A DNA stretch of 6,151 bases, taken from assembly GCA_902783175.1 (NCBI GenBank), contig CACZQA010000302.1:1-6151 (forward strand), read 5' to 3'. Made by a program: the position numbers and the translations under genes. The DNA is from an uncultured Coriobacteriaceae bacterium. GTDB lineage: Bacteria; Actinomycetota; Coriobacteriia; Coriobacteriales; QAMH01. Position 1 is the first letter of the stretch. Each line of letters begins with the position of its first letter. Below, one piece after another: positions 1 to 5,688 of this stretch. The notes beneath the pieces were generated by a model. That model searched no databases and was not told the DNA's origin. It worked only from the letters and a program-made list of their open reading frames with translations.

Positions 1-1382
1 GCCATCTCCTGGATGTTCATCTGCAGCGAGCCGTCACCCGCGACGCAGACGACGAGGCTGTCGGGGCAGCCCTCCTGCGCGCCGATGGCCGCGGGGAACC
101 CGAACCCCATCGTTCCGGCCCCGCCCGAAGAGAGGAACGTGCGCGGACGCGTGCAGTGCAGGTACTGAGCAGCCCACATCTGATGCTGACCGACTTCGGT
201 CGTGAAGATGGTGTCTTTGTCCTTCGTGAGCTTGTCGAGCAGCTCGAGCGCGTACTCCGGCTGGATGGCGTCGTCGCGCTTCTCGTAGTAGAACGGGCTC
301 TCGCGGCGAATCGCGTCAATCTTTGCGACCCATTCCGCATCGACCGGCTGCGCCTGGTCTTTGTGGAGTTGCTCGTTGATGGCTGCGAGCACGAGCTTGG
401 CATCGCCGACGACGGGGATGTCCGCATTGCGGTTCTTGCCGATTTCGGCCGGGTCGATGTCGACGTGGATGACCTTGGCGTCGGGCGCGAAGGCAGACAG
501 GCGCCCCGTGACGCGGTCGGCAAAGCGCGTGCCGACGGCGAAGACGAGGTCGCTGTTCTGCAGTGCGGCGTTGGCGGCGCGGGAACCGTGCATGCCAGGC
601 ATGCCGAGGCACAGCGGATTGTCCTCGGGCATGCAGCTCTTGCCGATAAGACTCACGACAACCGGGATCTGCAGCGTCTCGGCAAGGTCGAGCAGCTCTG
701 CGCTCGCGTTGCCCGACAGGATGCCGCCGCCCGCGTAGACGATGGGGCGCTCGGCCTTCTCGAGGGCGCGCACCGCAGACTTGACCTGCTTGCTGTTGCC
801 CTTGTAGGTGGGCTTATACGACTCGAGCTTGACCTCTTCGGGGAAGTGGTACGGGACGTTTTGCGCCTTGGACACGTTGCCCGGAACGTCGATGACGACG
901 GGGCCAGGCCTGCCGGTCGAGGCGATGTAGTACGCCTCGGCGATGATTTCCGGCAGGTCTTTGGGGTCGTGGACCAGGTAGCTGTGCTTGACGATGGGCA
1001 TCGTGATGCCCGTCATGTCCGACTCCTGGAACGCATCGCTGCCCAGCGAGCTCGTCGCGACCTGCCCCGTGATGACCACCATGGGGATGGAATCCATGTA
1101 GGCGGTAGAGATGCCCGTGACCGTGTTGGTGGCACCGGGGCCGGAGGTCACGATGACCGTGCCGACCTTGCCCGTCGCGCGGGCATAGCCATCGGCCGCA
1201 TGCGCGGCGCCCTGCTCGTGCCGCACGAGGATGTGGTGCAGCTTCTTGCTGTCGTACAGCGCGTTGTAGATGTCGATTGCCTGGCCTCCGGGATACCCGA
1301 AGATCGTGTCGACGCCGACATCCTCGAGCGCCTTGATGAGGCACTGCGCGCCGGTCATCTTCTGTGCTTCTGTGGCTGTCAC
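1..1382 (-). CDS. ilvB: Acetolactate synthase large (catalytic) subunit, C-terminal end cut by window edge
   Basis: Thiamine-diphosphate enzyme that condenses two pyruvates, or pyruvate with 2-oxobutyrate, in the first common step of Val/Leu/Ile synthesis. 460 full codons are visible, so roughly the last 100 residues of a normal 560-residue protein are missing. Visible motifs: N-terminal [24 protein letters not shown]; the ThDP-activating Glu in [16 protein letters not shown] (E56); SGPGATN; GQV-SDAFQE around 106-120; [34 protein letters not shown]; and the start of the ThDP/Mg motif GDGSLQMN (449-456). I chose the GTG start at 1382 because it overlaps the ilvD stop (GTGA) and has AAGGGGG about 10 bases upstream. 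The in-frame ATG at 1358 has no clear ribosome-binding site but is the alternative. The order ilvD-ilvB suggests one transcript; a regulatory subunit (ilvN) would be expected beyond the left edge. Residue 109 is Ala where many homologues have Pro. Confidence 0.96.
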   Translation of the reverse strand, partial: MTATEAQKMTGAQCLIKALEDVGVDTIFGYPGGQAIDIYNALYDSKKLHHILVRHEQGAAHAADGYARATGKVGTVIVTSGPGATNTVTGISTAYMDSIPMVVITGQVATSSLGSDAFQESDMTGITMPIVKHSYLVHDPKDLPEIIAEAYYIASTGRPGPVVIDVPGNVSKAQNVPYHFPEEVKLESYKPTYKGNSKQVKSAVRALEKAERPIVYAGGGILSGNASAELLDLAETLQIPVVVSLIGKSCMPEDNPLCLGMPGMHGSRAANAALQNSDLVFAVGTRFADRVTGRLSAFAPDAKVIHVDIDPAEIGKNRNADIPVVGDAKLVLAAINEQLHKDQAQPVDAEWVAKIDAIRRESPFYYEKRDDAIQPEYALELLDKLTKDKDTIFTTEVGQHQMWAAQYLHCTRPRTFLSSGGAGTMGFGFPAAIGAQEGCPDSLVVCVAGDGSLQMNIQEM

Positions 1383-3046
1383 TGGAGTATTGCCCCCTTG
1401 TCTGCAGACGTCACGAGCTTGGCATAGCGTGCCAGAACGCCCGTCTTGTACTTGGATTCCGGAGCCTTCCACACCGCACGGCGCTTCGCGAGCTCTTCGT
1501 CGCTCACATGGAGGTTGACCTCGCCGCCATCGATGTCGACCGTGATCTGGTCGCCTTCCTCGATGAGGGCGATGGGGCCGCCAGCTGCAGCCTCGGGGCT
1601 CACATGCCCGACGCACGGGCCCTTGGACGCGCCGCTGAAGCGGCCGTCGGTGATGAGGGCGACGGTCTTGGCAAGCCCCATGCCGACGACGTTTGCCGTT
1701 GGGGCGAGCATCTCGCGCATGCCGGGACCGCCGGACGGGCCCTCGTAGCGGATGACGATGACATCGCCATCGACGATCTTTCCGCCGAGGATTGCCGCGC
1801 AGGCGTCCTGCTCGTTGTCGAAGACGCGCGCGGGGCCGGTGATGCACATGGCTGCCGGATCGACGGCGCTGCGCTTGACGACGGCGCCGTTGGGAGCGAG
1901 GTTGCCGAACATGACCTTCAGGCCGCCCTGCTGGTCGTACGCCGTCTCTTTGGTGCGGACGATATCGCCATCGGGGTCGGGGCAGCGATCGAGCCATTCC
2001 TGCAGGTCGCCGTGGCAGGTGGTGGCGCTCATGTCGAGCGCGTCGATGCGCGCGAGCTCCTTCATGATGGTGCCGACGCCGCCCACGGCGTTGAGGTCCT
2101 CGATATGCATGGGACCAGCTGGCGCAATGCGCGTAAGGTTGGGGGTCTTTTCGCAGACATCGACCCAATCGTGCATGTCGATGGGGTGCTCTGCCGTCGC
2201 GGCGATGGCCGTGAGGTGCAGCATCGTGTTGGTGGAGCCGCCGAAGGCCATATCCAGCGCCATGCCGTTGTGGATGGCGGCAGGAGTGACGATGTCTTTG
2301 ATCTTGAGGTCCTTCTTGACCAGGTCGACGACGCGCATGCCCGCGCGCTTTGCAAGGCGGTCGCGGTCGGCGTACACAGCGGGGATGGTGCCATTGCCCG
2401 GAAGCGCGATGCCCAGAGCCTCGGCCAGGCAGCAGATGGAATTGGCGGTGAACATGCCGGAGCAGCTGCCGCAGCCCGGGCACGCCGTGTGCTCGTACCA
2501 ATCGCAATCCTCTGCCGTCATAGTGCCCCTGGTGACCTGCCCAACCGCGTCGAACAGCGTGTTGAGGTCCGTCTCGGTCTTGCGGTCGCGGTCGCGGCCG
2601 GCGAGCATTGGGCCGCCGGAAACGAGTACCGTGGGGAGGTTGACGCGCAGGGCGCCCATGATCATGCCCGGGACGATCTTGTCGCAGGAGGGGATAAGCA
2701 CGACGCCGTCGAAGGCATGGCCCTGGACCGCGCACTCGACGCTGTCCGCGATGACCTCGCGGCTCGTCAGGGAGTACTTCATGCCCTCGTGGTTCATAGC
2801 GATGCCGTCGCATACGCCGATGGTGCCGAACTGCATGGGGATGCCACCGGCCATGTAGATGCCGGCCTTCACGTCGTTGACGAGGCGCTGGAGATGATTG
2901 TGACCAGGGATGATGTCTGCCTGGGAGGAGATGATGGCGATGAGCGGCTTGTCGCTCTTGAGTTCTTCGTCCGTCATGCCGTCTGCATACAGCAGGCTGC
3001 GATGCGGGGCGCGCTCGAGCCCTTTTCTGATCTGATCGCTTCGCAT
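1379..3046 (-). CDS. ilvD: Dihydroxy-acid dehydratase
   Basis: Iron-sulphur dehydratase that converts 2,3-dihydroxy-isovalerate and 2,3-dihydroxy-3-methylvalerate to the 2-oxo acids preceding Val/Leu and Ile. 555 residues, normal for the family. The frame stays open upstream to 3292, but the protein starts at ATG 3046, where the typical N-terminus [19 protein letters not shown] begins; the 82 codons before it are leader RNA. A TAGGG stretch lies 9 bases upstream. Cysteines in GVCDGIAM (C79), [10 protein letters not shown] (C121) and [16 protein letters not shown] (189-195) are the likely cluster ligands; the catalytic-base Ser sits in TDGRFSGAS (S471). It has PGH rather than PCN in the first motif, so it belongs with the E. 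coli/Bacillus-like class and not the plant/mycobacterial [2Fe-2S] class. The stop TGA overlaps the ilvB GTG, implying coupled translation. Confidence 0.97.
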   Translation of the reverse strand: MRSDQIRKGLERAPHRSLLYADGMTDEELKSDKPLIAIISSQADIIPGHNHLQRLVNDVKAGIYMAGGIPMQFGTIGVCDGIAMNHEGMKYSLTSREVIADSVECAVQGHAFDGVVLIPSCDKIVPGMIMGALRVNLPTVLVSGGPMLAGRDRDRKTETDLNTLFDAVGQVTRGTMTAEDCDWYEHTACPGCGSCSGMFTANSICCLAEALGIALPGNGTIPAVYADRDRLAKRAGMRVVDLVKKDLKIKDIVTPAAIHNGMALDMAFGGSTNTMLHLTAIAATAEHPIDMHDWVDVCEKTPNLTRIAPAGPMHIEDLNAVGGVGTIMKELARIDALDMSATTCHGDLQEWLDRCPDPDGDIVRTKETAYDQQGGLKVMFGNLAPNGAVVKRSAVDPAAMCITGPARVFDNEQDACAAILGGKIVDGDVIVIRYEGPSGGPGMREMLAPTANVVGMGLAKTVALITDGRFSGASKGPCVGHVSPEAAAGGPIALIEEGDQITVDIDGGEVNLHVSDEELAKRRAVWKAPESKYKTGVLARYAKLVTSADKGAILQ

Positions 3047-3055
3047 TTGCAGCAA

Positions 3056-3104
3056 CCCTACCTTTCCGTCTTCGCGCTGGATGCGCTCAGGAAACTGTGT
3101 AGGG
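3056..3104 (-). promoter_or_regulatory. Hairpin that can sequester the ilvD ribosome-binding site
   Basis: CCCTAC (3104-3099) is fully complementary to GTAGGG (3061-3056), and TTTCC (3094-3090) to GGAAA (3067-3063). Together they form one long hairpin with a 4/1 internal loop and a small GCGC/GCGC helix inside. The 3' arm contains the only plausible ilvD Shine-Dalgarno sequence (AAGGTAGGG), 9 bases before the ATG. Its position suggests an on/off switch on translation, coupled to the T-box stem I upstream. The pairing is visible in the sequence; the regulatory role is inference. Confidence 0.5.
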
Positions 3105-3259
3105 CGCATTGGGAAGAATTCCCAGGGTGCTGTAGTGGTACAGCTGCGGCCTTGCGGCTGCATTTCATGCGTCCAGATTGCGGTTACCCAACCGATCCAG
3201 CTTACTGGCCGCACGCGAATGCGAAGATCGTCCGCAAACCCGCACGGTGTTGTGCTGAA

Positions 3260-3359
3260 CTGCTCGGGGGTGGCTTTCAGGTCGTCCGACACCGGCTCTC
3301 AGCATGTGCACCGGCTCTCTGTGGGAGGGATTGGCCCTTACTGTTCCCCGTCAACGCAG
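3260..3359 (-). ncRNA. T-box stem I
   Basis: Reading the minus strand, CTGC (3359-3356) pairs with GCAG (3263-3260). Tandem G-A steps (3352-3351 and 3265-3264) make a K-turn. GGGG (3349-3346) pairs with CCCC (3270-3267). The specifier loop has AACAGTA on one side (containing the conserved AGTA) and GAAAGCCA on the other. AGG/CCT closes it, then TCCCACA (3326-3320) pairs with TGTCGGA (3291-3285) with one mismatch. Next comes the GAGAG bulge (3319-3315), and CCGG (3314-3311) pairs with CCGG (3295-3292) around a 15-nt loop containing GCTGAGAG. This matches the T-box stem I plan in order and spacing. By the family rule that the specifier triplet is followed by a purine and then the CCCC helix strand, the specifier is GCC (3274-3272), an alanine codon. 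Confidence 0.75.
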
Positions 3360-3382
3360 ATCTGCTTTTCAAAGTGGCGCTC

Positions 3383-3410
3383 AGTATACGCTTACGGATA
3401 TCAATGTGAA
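3383..3410 (-). promoter_or_regulatory. Sigma70-type promoter for the ilvD-ilvB leader
   Basis: On the minus strand, TTCACA (3410-3405, five of six matches to TTGACA) is followed after 16 bases by TATACT (3388-3383, five of six matches to TATAAT). Transcription would start near 3376-3374, just upstream of the T-box stem I. It is among the few AT-rich stretches in the region and sits about 60 bases past the end of the permease gene, so the ilv genes probably have their own transcript. Confidence 0.65.
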
Positions 3411-3454
3411 GAGGTTAACGGATTATTTTTCGCCGACATGAAAGCGTTGCTTTT

Positions 3455-3479
3455 TTGGCGCGCGTCTACAGCACGCCAA
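3455..3479 (-). terminator. Hairpin overlapping the permease stop codon, possible terminator
   Basis: In the minus-strand transcript TTGGCGTGC pairs with GCGCGCCAA over nine positions (one G-U) around a TGTAGAC loop. The loop contains the TAG stop of the permease gene. The pairing is better in minus-strand RNA (G-U) than in plus-strand RNA (C-A mismatch), consistent with a role for the minus transcript. It is followed by A residues rather than U residues, so it is not a standard intrinsic terminator. Confidence 0.35.
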
Positions 3480-4341
3480 GCTCGTTGAGAGCGAGCATGA
3501 TGCCGGCGACGCCGAGGAAGCCGGCAAAGATGAAACGCAAGGCCCTTTCGGGGATTTTGGGGACGAGCTTTGCGCCCAAATACGCACCTGGAATCGCGCC
3601 GACGCACAGCATGATGCCCGCGAGAAAATCGACGTGACCGAGCACGATCTGCTCGATGACGCCGGGAATGGCGAGGATGATGATGGCGATAAGCGACGTG
3701 CCCGATGCGCGGCGCATCGGAACGCCGAGCCACGAGGTCATGAGCGGCACCATGATAAAGCCACCGCCCACGGCGACATAGCCCGAAGCGAGGCCTGCGA
3801 CAAGCCCGATGCCGACGCCGCCGGCAATCTTTTTGCCCGTGAGCGCGAACTCCTCCTCTGCCAGCGACGTGGGCTCGATGTGATGCATCTGCACCTCGGC
3901 ATCGGCCTTTGCGGCGGCACGCGCCGCCTTTTCCTTCTTGTCGCTGGGCAGGCGCAACGCCTTGCGCAGCATGTTGAACGCGGAATAGAGGATGATCACC
4001 GCCGCGACCACCATGATCGCCCATGCGGGAGAAATCGAACCGAGGTACACACCTATCGAGGAAGTGGCAGCGCCACCGAGACCGAGCGCGAGGCCGAGCT
4101 TGGGATAGCAGGTCTTTGCGCGCAGGTGCGAGATCATGCCCGAAAGCGAGGTGGGAATGATGGCGAAGAGCGAGGTTGCCGTTGCCATATAGGCGTCCAG
4201 ACCGAACACGAGGCGCAGCAGCGGAACCATGATCGTACCGCCGCCGATGCCGAGCATGCCGGACAGCACACCGATGAAGATGCCCGCGACCGCAAGGCCG
4301 ATGAATGTTCCCAGTAGCTCCATGGCACAGATGATAGTCAT
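3466..4341 (-). CDS. TauE/SafE-family membrane permease (putative sulfite/organic anion exporter)
   Basis: About 291 residues, very hydrophobic, with the two-fold repeat of the TauE/SafE family. The first half has IGVLSGMLGIGGGTIMVPLL (about residues 24-42) and the second half GLASGYVAVGGGFIMVPLM (about 183-201), each opening a set of about four membrane helices. The halves are joined by a charged, Lys/Ala/Glu-rich loop (about 126-170), presumably cytoplasmic. Family members move sulfite, sulfoacetate, taurine-related or other small anions; the substrate here cannot be told from sequence. I prefer the ATG at 4341 because GAGG lies 9 bases upstream. ATGs at 4356 and 4323 are in frame but lack a ribosome-binding site. 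It is followed by the ilv promoter and is divergent from the cell-wall gene; no neighbour points to a sulphur pathway. Confidence 0.88.
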   Translation of the reverse strand: MTIICAMELLGTFIGLAVAGIFIGVLSGMLGIGGGTIMVPLLRLVFGLDAYMATATSLFAIIPTSLSGMISHLRAKTCYPKLGLALGLGGAATSSIGVYLGSISPAWAIMVVAAVIILYSAFNMLRKALRLPSDKKEKAARAAAKADAEVQMHHIEPTSLAEEEFALTGKKIAGGVGIGLVAGLASGYVAVGGGFIMVPLMTSWLGVPMRRASGTSLIAIIILAIPGVIEQIVLGHVDFLAGIMLCVGAIPGAYLGAKLVPKIPERALRFIFAGFLGVAGIMLALNELGVL

Positions 4342-4407
4342 TTCTTTGTGCCTCATGAAGAATAATCACATGTCTTTTTGCTGTCGGCGCCGTGCGGTGG
4401 GCGGAGC

Positions 4408-4429
4408 ATGTGAAGCAAATGTGAACGAA
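4408..4429 (+). repeat. Tandem 11-bp direct repeat, candidate response-regulator site
   Basis: ATGTGAAGCAA is followed directly by ATGTGAACGAA, differing only by a swapped GC/CG, giving TGTGAA-N5-TGTGAA with one-helical-turn spacing. OmpR-family regulators (PhoP, WalR, MtrA) bind direct repeats of this period; the known WalR site is TGTWAH-N5-TGTWAH. The site lies about 80 bases before the start of a peptidoglycan-hydrolase-like gene and just upstream of its likely core promoter. It also lies in the upstream region of the divergent permease gene. Regulator identity is inference. Confidence 0.5.
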
Positions 4430-4453
4430 ACTGCATGATTATCTCGTTTGCGC

Positions 4454-4459
4454 TAAAGT
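4454..4459 (+). promoter_or_regulatory. Possible -10 element of the coiled-coil cell-wall gene
   Basis: TAAAGT resembles TATAAT in four of six positions and ends 42 bases before the TTG start. No good -35 hexamer is present at the proper distance (CTGCAT at 4431). The tandem repeat ends 24 bases upstream, where an activator could replace a -35 contact. Weak on its own. Confidence 0.3.
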
Positions 4460-4501
4460 TCTAACCCCACAGCAATACACGCAGCTAACAAGAGGACAAC
4501 A

Positions 4502-5347
4502 TTGCTTAGGAAATTTGCACAGACGGCCCTTGCGACGGGATGCGCATTGACACTTGGTCTCGGCGCCGCTCCGGCAGTGACCGCCACCCCCGTATCGACA
4601 CCTTCTCTGGTCCAGACTGCGGCAGCTGACGAGGTCTCCGACCTGGAGCAGAAGGTCAAGGAGAGCGCCGACGCGTACAACAGCGCCGTCTCGCGCCAGG
4701 AGGAGCTGCAAGGCCAGATCGACGACCTCAACTCGAAAATCGCCGACCTGGAAGACAAGCTGCCCGCGCAAAAGGAGCGCAGCAACACCAGCTACAAGGC
4801 GCTCTACAAATACCAGTCCGATACGGCGAGCGTCGTCATGATGCTCCTGAACAGCAGCTCCATCACCGACATGCTGTCTATGGTTGATTCCTACAACTGG
4901 GTCATCGAGTACAACACGGGCGAAATCAAGAAGACCATCACCATGGAAAACGACCTGGAAAACTCCAAGTCGCAGGTAGAGGCGGACAAAGCAGACGCTG
5001 ACGCTGCCGCAAACGACGCGTACAACTCCCTGCAGCAGGCACAGCAGGCGCGCCAAGAGGCCGCCGAGCGCGCCGCCGCCGCTCAGGCCGCCGAACAGGC
5101 CGCCAAAGAGGCGGAGATTGCCGCGAGCACCACGATGACGAGCGAGGAGAAGAGCACGGCGACAGAGCAGGTCGCGCAGACCTCCAGCACCACGAGCTCG
5201 AGCAACGTCGGCTGGACTGATGACAAGACCGCCTTCATCAACAAGTGGGCCCCGCGCATCGACGCCTATCTCTCCGGTTCCCCCACCGCGGGCACCGGCA
5301 AGTACTATGCAGAAGCCGCATGGAACAACGGCGTGGACCCGCGCTAG
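4502..5347 (+). CDS. Secreted PcsB-like coiled-coil protein, cut short by an in-frame TAG within its lysozyme-like domain
   Basis: 281 residues to the TAG. The TTG start at 4502 is chosen because AAGAGGAC lies about 7 bases upstream and it gives a clear signal peptide (KFAQTALATGCALTLGLGAAPA, cleavage probably near residues 29-42). Residues 43-160 are a long coiled coil with the PcsB/RipC-type interruption LLNSSSITDMLSMVDSYN (115-132). Residues 165-207 are Ala/Gln/Glu-rich and helical; 208-236 is a Ser/Thr linker. From about 237 a lysozyme/transglycosylase-like domain begins (INKWAPRIDAYLSG, YYAEAAWNNGVDPR) and stops at TAG 5345-5347, before the presumed catalytic Glu. Such proteins act outside the membrane on peptidoglycan, the coiled coil often serving as a regulatory arm. 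As a stand-alone product this one would lack an active site. The bases after TAG continue the domain in the same frame. Confidence 0.85.
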   Translation: MLRKFAQTALATGCALTLGLGAAPAVTATPVSTPSLVQTAAADEVSDLEQKVKESADAYNSAVSRQEELQGQIDDLNSKIADLEDKLPAQKERSNTSYKALYKYQSDTASVVMMLLNSSSITDMLSMVDSYNWVIEYNTGEIKKTITMENDLENSKSQVEADKADADAAANDAYNSLQQAQQARQEAAERAAAAQAAEQAAKEAEIAASTTMTSEEKSTATEQVAQTSSTTSSSNVGWTDDKTAFINKWAPRIDAYLSGSPTAGTGKYYAEAAWNNGVDPR

Positions 5348-5587
5348 GCGCCGGCCATCTCGATGATCGAGAGCACGAAGGGCGCCGCCTGCTTCCGCTC
5401 CCACAACGCCTGGGGCTTTGGCAGCAGCGGGTACTCATCATGGCAAGAGGGGATCAACGCCGTCGTCTCGACGCTGGGAAGCTCGATGTACGGTGGGTAC
5501 CTCACCCGCGACGCGGCGGCCAAGTACTGTCCGCCCACCGCAGACGAGTGGTACAACAACGTGTCTGCCCAGATGGCCATGATCTAG
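5348..5587 (+). pseudogene. C-terminal remainder of the lysozyme-like domain, same frame, after the amber codon
   Basis: The frame of the preceding gene continues without a shift for 79 residues: APAISMIESTKGAACFRS, then HNAWGFGSSGYSSWQEGINA, and an end at QMAMI plus TAG (5585-5587). The IES Glu (residue 290 counting from the TTG) is placed as the catalytic Glu of lysozyme-like and glucosaminidase-like folds. HNAWGFG and the W-x-x-GI segment are also usual there. With the TAG read as an amino acid, the full protein would be 361 residues. An internal ATG at 5363 begins at M288 but has no ribosome-binding site and no signal peptide, so independent translation is unlikely. Possible readings: recent nonsense mutation, sequencing error or amber readthrough. 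Confidence 0.8.
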
Positions 5588-5626
5588 GAGCAGGCAGCAA
5601 ACACGCTGCTCATATGCAATAAGACT

Positions 5627-5662
5627 GAGGGGGGCCGGTTTCCAGGTGGAACCGGCCCCCTC
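5627..5662. terminator. GC-rich hairpin between convergent genes, likely two-way terminator
   Basis: GGGGGCCGGT with TTCC pairs with GGAA and CCGGCCCCC around an AGGT loop, with one bulged T and an outer GA/TC pair with one bulged G. The stem is very stable and lies 40 bases after the end of the cell-wall gene frame and 27 bases after the serC stop, so it can serve both strands. The T stretches beyond it are poor on both sides (TCTACGTG on plus, CTCAGTCTTATT on minus). Confidence 0.75.
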
Positions 5663-5688
5663 TACGTGCGTCTGGGTTGCCTTGTGGG

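Larger units (their letters stand above)
3047..3375 (-). promoter_or_regulatory. Structured 5' leader of ilvD-ilvB with T-box riboswitch features
   Basis: About 330 nt lie between the predicted transcription start and the ilvD ATG. The 5' third folds into a T-box stem I (separate entry). After it come consecutive short hairpins: GCAC/GTGC (3255-3242), CCAG/CTGG (3208-3197), CGGTT/AACCG (3194-3181), GCAT/ATGC (3170-3160), GCTGTA/TACAGC (3144-3129), TGGGAA/TTCCCA (3124-3110), and a larger one over the ribosome-binding site (3104-3056). T-box leaders sense uncharged tRNA and control aminoacyl-tRNA synthetase or amino acid synthesis genes, so the position before ilvD makes sense. The canonical GGGTGGNACCGCG element is not present. 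The nearest match is GGTTGGGTAACCGC (3193-3180), which could equally be a plain hairpin. No hairpin is followed by a T run, so transcriptional termination is not evident and translational control is the better guess. Confidence 0.65.

Noticed and set aside
156..1427. Plus-strand open frame of 423 codons opposite ilvB
   Set aside because: Composition (Arg/Asp/Val/Leu) is that of a shadow of ilvB on the other strand; no start signal or domain.
3061..3168. Short frame in the ilv leader ([16 protein letters not shown]..., 35 codons, ending TAG) as an attenuator peptide
   Set aside because: It has only scattered Val/Leu codons and no run of branched-chain codons, no clear ribosome-binding site, and no attenuator with a U run follows.
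3047..3292. N-terminal extension of IlvD by 82 residues
   Set aside because: The extra residues have no IlvD similarity that I recognise, the usual N-terminus begins exactly at ATG 3046, and the region is better explained as structured leader RNA.
1364..3409. Long plus-strand open frame of 681 codons opposite ilvD
   Set aside because: It is antisense to a clear ilvD, its translation is His/Asp/Ala/Arg-rich with no recognisable motif, and high GC content makes such open antisense frames common.
5345..5347. Pyrrolysine insertion at the TAG
   Set aside because: The gene is not a methylamine methyltransferase, other TAG codons nearby clearly act as stops, and no pyl gene is visible in this window; kept only as something to exclude.
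4439..5404. Minus-strand open frame of 321 codons opposite the coiled-coil gene
   Set aside because: The plus strand has a ribosome-binding site, signal peptide and coiled coil; the minus frame is low-complexity Gly/Leu/Arg sequence.
5363..5587. Separate small gene starting at ATG 5363
   Set aside because: It starts in mid-domain in the frame of the upstream gene, with no ribosome-binding site or signal peptide; it is the remainder after the amber codon.
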